Positions 8,998-17,828 of a stretch of DNA of 64,000 bases are shown one piece after another. Numbering within the stretch: position 1 is the stretch's first letter; every line of letters begins with the position of its first letter. The DNA lies in assembly GCF_025566965.1 (NCBI RefSeq), contig NZ_JAOQJL010000008.1:1-64000 (forward strand), written 5' to 3'. A model generated the notes under the pieces. It was given only the letters and a program-made list of their open reading frames with translations. It was not told where the DNA came from and made no database searches. Position numbers and translations under genes: made by a program. Source of the DNA: Blautia_A ammoniilytica. Lineage in GTDB: Bacteria; Bacillota; Clostridia; Lachnospirales; Lachnospiraceae.

Positions 8998-10155
8998 TCA
9001 GATCCCACTGATGCGGATCGCCTCAACAGCTTCACGGATCTTCTCAGGCGGGAGTACTAATGCAAAACGTACATAACCTTCTCCGTGAGGTCCGAAGCTG
9101 GATCCTGGTGTTACGATCACCCCTGCTTTTTCCATAAGCTCCATACAAAATGCCATACTGTCCATACGGCCGCCGGGGATCCTTGCCCACACAAACATGG
9201 TACCTTTGCCATTAGGCATTTCCCAGCCAATTTCGTGAAGACCATTGCAAAGGGCGTCACGCCGTTCCTGATACATGCGACATTGCTCCGTTACATTGTC
9301 CAGAGGGCCGGTAAGCGCTGCGATAGCAGCCTTTTGCAATGGCAGGAACATACCGAAATCGATCTGGCTGCGAAGTTTTCGAAGGGCAGCAATCACTTGT
9401 GGATTGCCAATCAGGAAACTAAGTCTTGCGCCTGTTACATTAAAGGATTTGGAAAGACTGAAAAATTCAACACCTACTTCTTTTGCACCTGGTGTAGCTA
9501 GGAAGCTTCCGCCGTATACACCATCAAAAATAATATCACTATAGGCATTGTCATGTATGATCAAAATATTGTATTTCTTTGCAAAGGCTACGATCTCTTC
9601 ATATAAGCCGGGGGTTGCGATACTGCCTACCGGGTTTGAAGGAAGAGAAACCACCATATATTTTGCTTTCTGTGCAATATTTTCAGGGATTCCATTTACA
9701 TAAGGCAGGAAATCATGCTCTGCTACCAGCGGATAGTAGTAAGGAGTTGCACCGCCAAGCTTGCTGCCAGCTGCAAAAACCGGATAACAGGGATCTGGCA
9801 GGAGTACAATGTCTCCTTCGTCACAAAGAGCCATACCCAGGTGTCCCATACCTTCCTGGCTGCCATATACAGACATTACCATATCCGGGGTAATACTTAC
9901 CTGAAAACGCTTCTGATAATAAGCACAGACAGCATCAAGAAGTTCCGGCAGATCCCGCAGGCTGTACCGCCAACTGGAGTCCTCCTTTGCTGCTTCTATC
10001 AGTGCTTCTTTGATATAATCCGGTGTATGGAAATCAGGCGTTCCAACACTCATATTATAAATTTTCTTACCCTGCTGTTCAAGCTGGATCCTTTTGTTGT
10101 TCAGGGCAGCAAAAATCTCATCCCCGAATAGTTCCAATCGTTTGGAAAACTGCAT
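8998..10155 (-). CDS. PLP-dependent class I/II aminotransferase
   Basis: A 385-aa fold-type I aminotransferase transferring amino groups between an amino acid and a 2-oxo acid through pyridoxal phosphate. The N terminus has VGTPDFHTPDYIKEAL, the substrate/PLP-binding region; SNPVGSIA carries the conserved Asn-Pro, HDNAYSDI the Asp-x-x-Tyr that contacts PLP, and SLSKSFNVTGARLSFLIGN the Schiff-base lysine. A C-terminal R in EGYVRFAL would bind the substrate carboxylate. It resembles the LL-diaminopimelate/alanine aminotransferase-like group, but the exact substrate cannot be set. The gene stands alone and faces rlmH. Confidence 0.88.
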   Translation of the reverse strand: MQFSKRLELFGDEIFAALNNKRIQLEQQGKKIYNMSVGTPDFHTPDYIKEALIEAAKEDSSWRYSLRDLPELLDAVCAYYQKRFQVSITPDMVMSVYGSQEGMGHLGMALCDEGDIVLLPDPCYPVFAAGSKLGGATPYYYPLVAEHDFLPYVNGIPENIAQKAKYMVVSLPSNPVGSIATPGLYEEIVAFAKKYNILIIHDNAYSDIIFDGVYGGSFLATPGAKEVGVEFFSLSKSFNVTGARLSFLIGNPQVIAALRKLRSQIDFGMFLPLQKAAIAALTGPLDNVTEQCRMYQERRDALCNGLHEIGWEMPNGKGTMFVWARIPGGRMDSMAFCMELMEKAGVIVTPGSSFGPHGEGYVRFALVLPPEKIREAVEAIRISGI

Positions 10156-10292
10156 CTTAAGTTCCTTCTTTCCTAAAATATTGGGTCGGGCTTTATTTTA
10201 TCATCCTGTTTTTTATCTGACAAGAGAAAATGATTCAGATTCTGGCTCTTATTTGCATCTGCAGTTCTCATTTACCAAGGAAAAAATAGGGA

Positions 10293-10321
10293 TTGTTTCA
10301 AAACATAAATGTATGTATAAT
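10293..10321 (+). promoter_or_regulatory. Promoter of the dus operon
   Basis: TTGTTT (10293-10298) and TATAAT (10316-10321) are 17 bases apart, about 45 bases before the dus start. Confidence 0.55.
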
Positions 10322-10365
10322 TAAGAGAATATTTTGAGGGTGGCGAAAGGAGAACAAAAAGAGCA

Positions 10366-11394
10366 GTGAAAGATTATATGGCACCTATGGAGGGGATCAC
10401 CAACCATGTTTACCGCAGTGCTTACCATCGGTATTACCATCCTATGGATAAATATTTTACCCCTTTCCTGTCAGCCAAGCCGGATAAGAAATTAAGTTTT
10501 AAGGAAATCTGTGAGGTTTCTCCTGAAACAAATGAAGGGCTTCATGTAGTTCCTCAGATTCTGGCAAATAATGCAGATGATTTCATAAATACAGCCAGGA
10601 TCCTGCGGGATAAATACGGACATAAAGAGATCAATCTGAACCTGGGATGCCCTTCCGGTACTGTAACAGCAAAAGGAAAGGGGGCTGGCTTCCTGGCCTT
10701 TCCCCTGAAGCTGGATCGTTTTCTGGAAAAGATCTATGAAGGTCTGCCGGACATGGATATTTCCATAAAAACAAGGGTTGGCTTTGATGAGGAAGAAGAG
10801 TGGGATGCACTTTTTTCCATATATGAGAAGTATCCGGTAAAGGAACTGATCATCCATCCAAGGATCCGTCAGGATTTTTATAAGAATCAGCCAAGACTTC
10901 AGGCTTACCAAAAAGCATATGAGAAAAGGACGCTTCCGCTTTGTTATAATGGAGATCTTTTTACCAGGGAAGATTATGTACAGATATCTGGGCAATTTCC
11001 GGATACAGAATGTTATATGTATGGACGGGGGCTGATCACAGATCCGGGGCTTGTAAGTCAGATCAGGGAGGGAAGCCATCCGGATAAGGACCGGCTTTCT
11101 GCCTTTCATGAGGAGGTTTATATCCGTTATCAAAAGCTTCTTTCCGGAGAGAAAAATGTGCTTTTCCGAATGAAAGAGCTATGGTCTTATATGGGACTGT
11201 CTTTTACAAATTATGAAAAATATCTGAAGAAGATCCGTAAAGCCCAGCATTTTAAGGAATATCAGGCTGCTGTTTCCAGCCTTTTTGCAGAACAGGAGCT
11301 GATATTTGGCAGTAAGGATGACACATCCGGTGAAAATGCAGCAGGAGAGAATACTTCAGTAAAGAATATACCAGGAGAGAATACATGGAACTAG
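10366..11394 (+). CDS. tRNA-dihydrouridine synthase
   Basis: A 342-aa flavoenzyme that reduces uridine to dihydrouridine in the tRNA D-loop using NADPH and FMN. Family marks are the start MAPMEGITNHVYR, QILANNADDF, the NLGCPSGTVTAKGKGAGFL loop holding the catalytic Cys, the SIKTRVGF strand and CYNGDLF; the GRGLITDPGLV end binds the FMN phosphate. The start is a GTG at 10366 after AAAGGAG at rather long spacing; an ATG at 10378 is an alternative. A low-complexity tail of about 20 residues (GENAAGENTSVKNIPGENTWN) overlaps the next gene by 10 bases and is unusual for the family. Confidence 0.9.
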   Translation: MKDYMAPMEGITNHVYRSAYHRYYHPMDKYFTPFLSAKPDKKLSFKEICEVSPETNEGLHVVPQILANNADDFINTARILRDKYGHKEINLNLGCPSGTVTAKGKGAGFLAFPLKLDRFLEKIYEGLPDMDISIKTRVGFDEEEEWDALFSIYEKYPVKELIIHPRIRQDFYKNQPRLQAYQKAYEKRTLPLCYNGDLFTREDYVQISGQFPDTECYMYGRGLITDPGLVSQIREGSHPDKDRLSAFHEEVYIRYQKLLSGEKNVLFRMKELWSYMGLSFTNYEKYLKKIRKAQHFKEYQAAVSSLFAEQELIFGSKDDTSGENAAGENTSVKNIPGENTWN

Positions 11395-11927
11395 ATACAG
11401 CCAGATTGGAGAATTTTATTGCAGATTATCCTATATATGAGTATCGTATCCTGGATGCCGGGGCCATTGCCATTGAAGAACGGGTTCGGGTGATCTGCAG
11501 ACAGGAATGTGAAAGATATGGAACTACCTGGGCGTGCCCGCCTGGCGTAGGAAGCCTGAAAGAATGTGGAGATAAGATCCACAGCTTTTCCAAGGGGATT
11601 TTCTTTTCCAGTGTGGCAGAGGTATCGGATCTCATGAATATGGAGGAGATGCTTTCAACCCGCCATGCCCATGAGGATCTTACCGGACAGGTTGGAGAAT
11701 TTCTGAAAAAGGAAGGCTTTCAGATCTATATTCTATCTACAGAATCCTGTGATATCTGTCCTAAATGCGCCTACAAAGAAGGCAAACCCTGCAGGTATCC
11801 GGATCGGATGCATCCCTGCCTTGAGAGCCATGGAGTGGTAGTTAGTGATATTGTGGAAGAACAGGGCATGGAATACAATCTTGGCGGGAATACTATCTTA
11901 TGGTTTTCACTGATCCTGATCCGCTGA
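11385..11927 (+). CDS. DUF2284 metal-binding protein
   Basis: A 180-aa protein of the DUF2284 family, predicted cytoplasmic metal or iron-sulfur binding proteins with no settled function. Cysteines cluster as seen in the family: CRQECERYGTTWACPP near the N terminus, then CDICPKCAYKEGKPC and HPC, a ferredoxin-like arrangement. It overlaps the dus reading frame by 10 bases and has its own AGGAGAG, so translation is probably coupled. A second DUF2284 gene lies at 56455-56949. The role next to a tRNA-modifying enzyme is unknown. Confidence 0.85.
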   Translation: MELDTARLENFIADYPIYEYRILDAGAIAIEERVRVICRQECERYGTTWACPPGVGSLKECGDKIHSFSKGIFFSSVAEVSDLMNMEEMLSTRHAHEDLTGQVGEFLKKEGFQIYILSTESCDICPKCAYKEGKPCRYPDRMHPCLESHGVVVSDIVEEQGMEYNLGGNTILWFSLILIR

Positions 11928-11993
11928 TGGCTTTACCTGTATATTTTGAAAAACAGATGCATACAATGTTGAAAAAGCCGGGAATGAAATGCC

Positions 11994-12266
11994 ATGGAAA
12001 AAAGGCTGAACTGGAAGGATAATCTGGTAAAAGCTGCCGGGATCCCGGAGGATCTGGCTTATGGCCAGCCTGTGGTTACAGTGACAGGGCATAGGCGGGC
12101 TGTGATCCAGAACTATCGTGGTATTCTTTTATATACCAGTGAAAAGCTGGTGTTACGAACATCCCATGGTATAGTAACGGTCTGTGGCAAAGATCTTCAG
12201 ATCTTATCCTATTGTGGAGATGAAATGGAGATCACAGGATGGATCGGTGATATCCACCTGGGATAA
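11994..12266 (+). CDS. yqfC: Sporulation protein YqfC
   Basis: A 90-aa protein of the YabP/YqfC family, small beta-rich proteins made in the mother cell during sporulation. The pattern VTVTGHRRAVIQNYRGILLY, then RTSHGIVTVCGKDLQI, matches the family. It precedes yqfD, phoH and ybeY, the same order as in Bacillus subtilis, which supports the call more than the short sequence alone. In Bacillus it is under sigma-E; no clear sigma-E promoter was identified here. Confidence 0.88.
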   Translation: MEKRLNWKDNLVKAAGIPEDLAYGQPVVTVTGHRRAVIQNYRGILLYTSEKLVLRTSHGIVTVCGKDLQILSYCGDEMEITGWIGDIHLG

Positions 12267-12328
12267 CCGGCTGGCAATGAGAAAGGTGCAGCTGTAAAGG
12301 GAGTATACAGCTGCGAAAGGGTTCAGAT

Positions 12329-13525
12329 ATGATGAATCTGTGGAAGGGCTTTGTATGGATCCGTATCTGTGGCGGTGAGCAGGAACGCTTCCTCAATCTT
12401 TGCAGGGCAAAAGGTATCATCCTGGAAAAGCTTTTCTTTACCCAGGGTGAGCTTTGGGCAACTGTTTCTACCAAGGATTTTTTCAGACTTTCCCATGTAC
12501 GGAGAAAAGCAAAAGTACATATTCATATATTAAAAAAACAGGGAATGCCCTTCTTTTTTCTCAGACTGAAAAAAAGAAAGGCGTTTTTTCTTGGAATCCT
12601 TTTATGTATCAGTATACTGATTTTCTTCTCTGGCCATATATGGAATATCCATATAGAAGGGAATGTTAAGAACAGTTCCGGGCAGATCCTGGATTTTCTT
12701 GCAAAACAGAATGTTTATCACGGAATGAGTATCCGTCAGGTAGACTGCAGTTTTCTTGCGGGGCAGATCCGAAAAGAATTTACAAATATGATATGGGTTG
12801 CTGTCCGCAGGGAAGGTACGCAGCTGCTGATTTCTGTAAAAGAGGGCATTTCCAAGGAAGAACCGGAGAAGGAACAGATACCATACAGCCTTGCCTCAGG
12901 CCTGGACGGTGAAATCGTAAGAATGATCACAAGAGCAGGGACTCCCTTGGTGAAGACTGGGGATATGTGTGAAAAAGGGCAGCTCCTGGTGCAAGGACAG
13001 GTGGAGCTTGTAAATGACAGCCAGGAAATTACAGGATATGACTACGTCTGTGCGGATGCGGATATTTTTGTCCGACATGAGATCTCCTATTATGATCAGT
13101 TTTCCATGAAAAATAAGCAGGCAGTTTACACAGGAGAAAGGAAAAAAGGATTTTTCATAAAAGCAGGTCCTTTTTTCTGGATGTGGGGCACCAGTCAGAA
13201 GCAGGACAGCAGCAGATTTACAGAAGAACAAAAGATCTGTCTTACCGAGAATTTTGTGTTGCCCATCTCTTACGGCTTTGCAACAGATGAGAAATATCGG
13301 ATCCAGACAAGGATCCTTACAGACAAGGAAGCCAGGAAAAAGGCAGTTCTTCATATACAGCAGTTTGAAAAAAAACTTCTTAAAAAGGATATTGAAGTGA
13401 TGGAAAACAAGGTGAAAATTAAAACAGACCAGGAAAACTGTACAGCCAGCGGTAACCTTGTAGTGATAGAAAAAACAGGAATCCGGGTTCCTGTAGAAAA
13501 AAGGGGTTCCAATATCCTGAAATAG
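12329..13525 (+). CDS. yqfD: Sporulation protein YqfD
   Basis: A 398-aa sporulation protein of the YqfD family, implicated in mother-cell stage IV events. The N terminus (about 1-85) has the conserved LWKGFVWIRI and the run RLSHVRRKAKVHI; a single membrane segment follows (AFFLGILLCISILIFFSGH, about 89-107), and the rest is predicted outside the membrane, starting with a POTRA-like IEGNVKNSSGQILDFL. AAAGGG lies before two adjacent ATG codons at 12329 and 12332. It lies 62 bases after yqfC and 64 before phoH, so transcription is probably shared. Confidence 0.9.
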   Translation: MMNLWKGFVWIRICGGEQERFLNLCRAKGIILEKLFFTQGELWATVSTKDFFRLSHVRRKAKVHIHILKKQGMPFFFLRLKKRKAFFLGILLCISILIFFSGHIWNIHIEGNVKNSSGQILDFLAKQNVYHGMSIRQVDCSFLAGQIRKEFTNMIWVAVRREGTQLLISVKEGISKEEPEKEQIPYSLASGLDGEIVRMITRAGTPLVKTGDMCEKGQLLVQGQVELVNDSQEITGYDYVCADADIFVRHEISYYDQFSMKNKQAVYTGERKKGFFIKAGPFFWMWGTSQKQDSSRFTEEQKICLTENFVLPISYGFATDEKYRIQTRILTDKEARKKAVLHIQQFEKKLLKKDIEVMENKVKIKTDQENCTASGNLVVIEKTGIRVPVEKRGSNILK

Positions 13526-13589
13526 TGTTAAAATGTAAGCAGTGCCTGCTTGCTGGGCGCAATGGAATATACGAGAAAGGACAGCACAG

Positions 13590-14609
13590 ATGGCAAGCAA
13601 TATTATTGAATTACACACCCAGATACCGGCAGACCTGGAGGGCAATGTATTTGGACAGTTTGACGGGCATCTGAAGCAGATAGAGAGGACACTGAATGTA
13701 ACTCTGATCTCAAGGGACGGTTTTCTGAAGATCATTGGAGCAGAAGGCTGTGCCGCACAGGCCAAGCAGCTGATTGAAGAGCTTGTAACCCTTGCCAAAA
13801 GAGGCAATGTGATCACAGACCAGAATGTAAATTATGCGCTTTCCCTGGCTCTTGAGAAAAGAAATGAAGTGATTACGGAGATTGATAAGGACTTTATCTG
13901 TAATACCATACAAGGGCGTCCCATCAAGCCTAAAACCCTGGGACAGAAGGAATATGTGGATCAGATCCGCAAGAAAATGATCGTATTCGGTGTGGGTCCG
14001 GCAGGTACAGGTAAGACCTATCTTGCTATGGCCATGGCAGTTACTGCCTTCCGCAATGAAGAGGTAAGCAGGATCATTCTTACCCGTCCTGCCATCGAAG
14101 CAGGAGAAAAGCTGGGATTTTTGCCTGGCGACCTGCAAAGTAAGGTAGATCCTTACTTAAGACCACTTTACGATGCATTGTATCAGATCATGGGGGCTGA
14201 CAGCTTTGCAAAGAATATGGAGAGAGGTCTGATCGAGGTGGCACCCCTTGCGTATATGAGGGGACGTACCCTGGATAATGCTTTTATTATCCTGGATGAA
14301 GCACAGAATACCACGCCTGCCCAGATGAAAATGTTCCTTACACGTATTGGATTTGGTTCCAAGGTGATCGTTACAGGAGATGCATCCCAGAAGGATCTTC
14401 CAAGAGATGCGGTTTCCGGTCTGGATGTGGCTATGAAGGTGCTGAAGAAGATCGACGATATCGGTTTCTGTGAACTTACCAGCAAGGATGTGGTTCGTCA
14501 TCCACTGGTTCAGCAGATCGTTCAGGCTTATGAGAATTATGAAAAAAGACAGCCAAAGCAGGATAAAGGATCCAAATACGATGGAAGACGTAGACATGGA
14601 GGACAATAA
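13590..14609 (+). CDS. phoH: PhoH family ATPase
   Basis: A 339-aa cytoplasmic P-loop ATPase of the PhoH family, thought to act on RNA together with YbeY. An N-terminal KH-like segment (about 1-80) precedes the ATPase: Walker A GPAGTGKTY at 136-144, LTRPAIEAGEKLGFLPGDL, and Walker B IILDEAQNTTPAQ with the conserved TGDASQKDLP. The ATG at 13590 is preferred to the upstream GTG 13542 because AGAAAGGA precedes it and the protein then begins like its relatives. It is separated from ybeY by one base. Confidence 0.94.
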   Translation: MASNIIELHTQIPADLEGNVFGQFDGHLKQIERTLNVTLISRDGFLKIIGAEGCAAQAKQLIEELVTLAKRGNVITDQNVNYALSLALEKRNEVITEIDKDFICNTIQGRPIKPKTLGQKEYVDQIRKKMIVFGVGPAGTGKTYLAMAMAVTAFRNEEVSRIILTRPAIEAGEKLGFLPGDLQSKVDPYLRPLYDALYQIMGADSFAKNMERGLIEVAPLAYMRGRTLDNAFIILDEAQNTTPAQMKMFLTRIGFGSKVIVTGDASQKDLPRDAVSGLDVAMKVLKKIDDIGFCELTSKDVVRHPLVQQIVQAYENYEKRQPKQDKGSKYDGRRRHGGQ

Positions 14610-14610
14610 A

Positions 14611-15108
14611 ATGGTATCTGTACAATATGAATGTGAAACAGACATTTCTCTGGAACTGGACTGTGAAGCTCTTGCAAAGAAAGTGGCACAGTCTGTACTG
14701 GAATTGGAGAACTGCCCTTATGATAGTCAGGTGAATCTTGTTCTTACAGATAATTCGGGGATCCATGAAGTGAACCGGCAGTTCCGTGGGATCGATGCAC
14801 CTACAGATGTGCTTTCTTTTCCTATGATTCCTTTTGAAACGCCTGCAGATTATCAGATCCTGGATCAGGATGAATCCTTTTTTGATCTTGATACAGAGGA
14901 GCTTCTTCTTGGAGATATTATGATCTCTGCAGAAAGAGTGATCAGTCAGGCTGAGGATTATGGACATAGTATCAAAAGAGAATTCTGTTTTCTGGTAGCT
15001 CACAGCATGCTCCATCTTCTGGGATATGATCACATGGTTCCGGAGGAAGCTGCCATTATGGAGCAGAAGCAGGAAGCAGCACTTGAGAAACTTGGGATTA
15101 CACGTTAA
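14611..15108 (+). CDS. ybeY: Endoribonuclease YbeY
   Basis: A 165-aa zinc endoribonuclease needed for 16S rRNA 3' maturation and ribosome quality control. The zinc motif HSMLHLLGYDH (three histidines, HxxxHxxxxxH) is intact, and FRGIDAPTDVLSFPM is the second family signature. Frames upstream stay open to 14470, but ATG 14611 has GGAGG eight bases before it inside the end of phoH, and starts one base after the phoH stop; the pair is therefore translationally coupled. Confidence 0.94.
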   Translation: MVSVQYECETDISLELDCEALAKKVAQSVLELENCPYDSQVNLVLTDNSGIHEVNRQFRGIDAPTDVLSFPMIPFETPADYQILDQDESFFDLDTEELLLGDIMISAERVISQAEDYGHSIKREFCFLVAHSMLHLLGYDHMVPEEAAIMEQKQEAALEKLGITR

Positions 15109-15174
15109 GTCTGCGTATCAGGTATAATTAACAGGACTTATGCCACTTGTTCAGCAACAGTAAAGGAGAAAAAA

Positions 15175-16191
15175 ATGAAGAAAAAATTATTCAGAATGCT
15201 TACCGGGTTGATTTTATCCTGTTCCCTTGCAGGAAGCAGCACAGTTATGGCTCAGGAAGCAGACAGTTCAGATACTGTGAAGAGTTACCTTACAGGAGAG
15301 GATGTACCGGCTTCCATTGGACGGAGAAGACCTGTGGCAGTGATGCTTGGCAATGATCGCAACGGCGCGCCACAAAGCGGGCTTACCAATGCAGGAGTGA
15401 TCTATGAAGCACCTGTAGAAGGACAGATTACAAGATTGATGGGTATTTTTGAGGACTATGACAATCTGGAGAAGATCGGCTCTGTCCGCAGCTGCCGTGA
15501 TTATTATATTTTCTATGCCAATGAATTTAATGCCATTTATACGCATTATGGACAGGCTGCTTATGCACTTCCTTATCTTGAGCAGCATGCTATTGACAAT
15601 CTGAATGGACTTACCATGGGATCAACTGCATTCTTCCGTACTACAGACCGTCAGGCACCTCATAATGCATATACTACACCTCAGCTTCTTCAGAATGGCA
15701 TTGATGCCATGGGATACAGTCAGGAATACAAGTCTGATTACACAGGTCATTATCTTTTTGCAGAAGACGGCACAGAGACTACTTTGGACAATGGTACTGC
15801 TGCCAATGTGGTGAAGCTTGACAATTACGGAGACAATCACCCCTGGTTTGAGTATAACGCTGATACCAAGGAGTACAGCCGTTTTCAGTTTGGAGAAGCA
15901 CATATTGATGAATTGAACGGACAGCAGCTTACCTGTGACAATATTATCCTTCAATATTCTGCATATAAGCCTTACGATTCTAATGGTTATCTGAATGTGG
16001 ATGTGATGACACCCGGACAGGGCAAGTTCATTACCAGAGGCAAGGCGATTGATATCCGCTGGGAGAAGGATTCTCCATGGGGTATTACTCATTATTATGA
16101 TGCCAATGATCAGGAGATCCGTCTGAATCCTGGTCGCACCTGGGTTGCTATCATCCAGAATGACAAGGTGGATTCCATTTCTTACCAGTAA
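15175..16191 (+). CDS. Secreted DUF3048 (YerB-like) protein
   Basis: A 338-aa protein with an N-terminal signal peptide (KKKLFRMLTGLILSCSLAGSS, about residues 2-22) and no clear lipobox. The body matches the DUF3048 family, typified by Bacillus YerB: VMLGNDRNGAPQSGLTNAGVIYEA, TRLMGIFED, IGSVRSCRDYY and a C-terminal TPGQGKFITRGKAIDIRWEK. The family is extracytoplasmic and its function unknown. AAAGGAG precedes the ATG. It stands 66 bases after ybeY. A lone TATAAT at 15123-15128 might be its promoter but lacks a matching -35. Confidence 0.88.
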   Translation: MKKKLFRMLTGLILSCSLAGSSTVMAQEADSSDTVKSYLTGEDVPASIGRRRPVAVMLGNDRNGAPQSGLTNAGVIYEAPVEGQITRLMGIFEDYDNLEKIGSVRSCRDYYIFYANEFNAIYTHYGQAAYALPYLEQHAIDNLNGLTMGSTAFFRTTDRQAPHNAYTTPQLLQNGIDAMGYSQEYKSDYTGHYLFAEDGTETTLDNGTAANVVKLDNYGDNHPWFEYNADTKEYSRFQFGEAHIDELNGQQLTCDNIILQYSAYKPYDSNGYLNVDVMTPGQGKFITRGKAIDIRWEKDSPWGITHYYDANDQEIRLNPGRTWVAIIQNDKVDSISYQ

Positions 16192-16263
16192 GATCTTGCC
16201 AGAGGTGAGACTGCATAATCTTTAACCTTAGCGCTGATACTATCAGAAAAAGGAGCGATTCTC

Positions 16264-16617
16264 ATGCGTAAATTTTTCTGTTGTATCAGCGTATTTTTTA
16301 TTTTAGGGATCCTGTGCCTGGGATATTATCTTACTTATACAGGTGGGAAAGATGTATCCCAGGGCCTGGCCCTGGGGCAGATCACTACAGGCAGGTCTGT
16401 CAATGCAGGAGAAAAAAAGGGCGAATATGGGATTTATTATCTGCAGCTTGAGGGAGATACGGTAGTGATCTATGAAAATAACAAACAGACCGTATATGAT
16501 AGGATCCCTATTCACCGGGATAGCCTTCCAAAGGAGCTGCTGCAGCAGCTGAAAAAAGGAAAATATATTAAGAATAAGAGAGAATTATACGCATTTCTTG
16601 AAAATTATTCCAGTTAA
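16264..16617 (+). CDS. BofC C-terminal-like membrane-anchored protein
   Basis: A 117-aa protein with one N-terminal hydrophobic segment (about 4-24, signal anchor or signal peptide). The second half, YYLQLEGDTVVIYENN followed by RDSLPKELLQQLKKGK and a final LYAFLENYSS, resembles the C-terminal domain of BofC, the forespore protein that tunes SpoIVB signalling to pro-sigma-K processing in Bacillus. This assignment is by short pattern only; the N-terminal BofC domain is missing. AAAGGAG precedes the ATG. It sits alone between the DUF3048 gene and proB. Confidence 0.6.
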   Translation: MRKFFCCISVFFILGILCLGYYLTYTGGKDVSQGLALGQITTGRSVNAGEKKGEYGIYYLQLEGDTVVIYENNKQTVYDRIPIHRDSLPKELLQQLKKGKYIKNKRELYAFLENYSS

Positions 16618-16689
16618 TAAATATGAATTTTTTCTGAAATTCCTTCCAGCTGCTGAAAAATCATAGACGAATGACGCAAAAAGGTGTAA

Positions 16690-16695
16690 TATAAT
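16690..16695 (+). promoter_or_regulatory. -10 box upstream of proB
   Basis: TATAAT at 16690-16695, about 43 bases before proB; no convincing -35 at standard spacing. Confidence 0.35.
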
Positions 16696-16738
16696 TTGAT
16701 GAAATAAAGGGTAAAAGCGTATTGGAGCAAACAGGAAG

Positions 16739-17596
16739 ATGAATTACAGAGAACGACTGAAAGATAAAAAAAGAATTGTTATTAAGATCGGCAGTTCTTC
16801 CCTTACACATGCAGCCACAGGAAGGCTGGACCTGCTTAAGATGGAGGTGCTGGTGAGGGAACTTGGAGATCTGCGCAATCAGGGTAAGGACGTAGTCCTT
16901 GTTTCTTCCGGAGCCATTGCAGTAGGGGCAGCGGCTCTGGGTATGAAGGGCAAGCCTTCCGATCTCCGTGTGAAGCAGGCATGCGCTTCCGTAGGCCAAG
17001 CCAGACTGATGCTGATCTACCAGAAGCTGTTTTCGGAGTATAACCAGATGGCAGGCCAGATCCTGATGACAAAGAATACTATGGTTAATAATGCTAATCG
17101 AAGGAATGCACAGAATACATTTAACGAATTACTTTCGTTAGGAGTGATTCCCATTGTTAATGAGAATGACTCCATTTCTACATATGAAATGCAGTCTCTT
17201 GAGAAATTCGGTGACAATGACACTCTTTCGGCTGTGGTTGCTGCATTGATCGAGGCAGATCTTCTCATTCTTATGTCTGATATCGACGGTTTATATACCG
17301 ACGATCCTAATTCCAATCCGGATGCAAGGTTTATAGATACTGTAGATAATTTTGACGAACGCATTTTGAATATGGGGAAGGGTTCATCTACCAGTAATGT
17401 GGGTACAGGCGGGATGGCTACTAAGCTTACAGCTGCAAGGATCGCTACAGCTGCAGGAGTGGATATGGTGATCGCCAATGGAAGTGATTTTCATAATATC
17501 CATCGTGTCACCAAAGGAGATGACTGTGGAACTTTGTTTGTTGGGAAGAAGCAGGAAGAATTCTTCCTGATCGACTATATCGAAAAGCTTTTATAA
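16739..17596 (+). CDS. proB: Glutamate 5-kinase
   Basis: A 285-aa kinase that phosphorylates L-glutamate to gamma-glutamyl phosphate, the first step of proline synthesis. The amino-acid-kinase fold is marked by RIVIKIGSSSL (phosphate loop), VSSGAIAVGAAAL, the substrate site IPIVNENDSIS and LLILMSDIDGLYT, and VGTGGMATKLTAARIA. The C-terminal PUA domain found in many ProB proteins (about 370 aa) is absent; short ProB forms are known, so this is not a truncation. It begins an operon that ends with proA. Confidence 0.93.
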   Translation: MNYRERLKDKKRIVIKIGSSSLTHAATGRLDLLKMEVLVRELGDLRNQGKDVVLVSSGAIAVGAAALGMKGKPSDLRVKQACASVGQARLMLIYQKLFSEYNQMAGQILMTKNTMVNNANRRNAQNTFNELLSLGVIPIVNENDSISTYEMQSLEKFGDNDTLSAVVAALIEADLLILMSDIDGLYTDDPNSNPDARFIDTVDNFDERILNMGKGSSTSNVGTGGMATKLTAARIATAAGVDMVIANGSDFHNIHRVTKGDDCGTLFVGKKQEEFFLIDYIEKLL

Positions 17597-17606
17597 GGAG
17601 AGGATT

Positions 17607-17828
17607 ATGGACGCACGTAAGATAGACAGGATCAATACTCTGGCTCATAAGGCTAAAAGCGTTGGTCTGACAGATGAAGAGAAGAGAGAACAGACACTTC
17701 TTCGTGAGGAATACCTGGAGTCAATAAGGGCAAGCCTTCGTTCAAGGCTGGACGGTATTGATATTAAAGAGGCTGACGGAAGTATAACGAATCTTGGAGA
17801 AAAATATGGAAGAAAAAAAGGTCATTAG
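17607..17828 (+). CDS. DUF896 (UPF0291) protein
   Basis: A 73-aa small helical protein of the DUF896 family. The conserved stretches KIDRINTLAHKAKSVGLTDEE and REEYLESIRASLRSRLDGI are present. Family members are cytoplasmic and of unknown function; Bacillus YnzC is an SOS-region member. AAGGAGAGG precedes the ATG 10 bases after proB. Its last 23 bases overlap the next gene. Confidence 0.9.
   Translation: MDARKIDRINTLAHKAKSVGLTDEEKREQTLLREEYLESIRASLRSRLDGIDIKEADGSITNLGEKYGRKKGH

Noticed and set aside
12896..13816. 306-aa minus-strand open frame across yqfD and phoH
   Set aside because: Composition unlike a protein and it covers two recognised genes; antisense shadow.
14470..14610. Longer N terminus for YbeY
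   Set aside because: Overlaps phoH and lacks a ribosome binding site; ATG 14611 has GGAGG at proper spacing.
15123..15128. TATAAT upstream of the DUF3048 gene as a promoter
   Set aside because: No -35 at 16-18 bases and no extended -10; kept only as a possibility.
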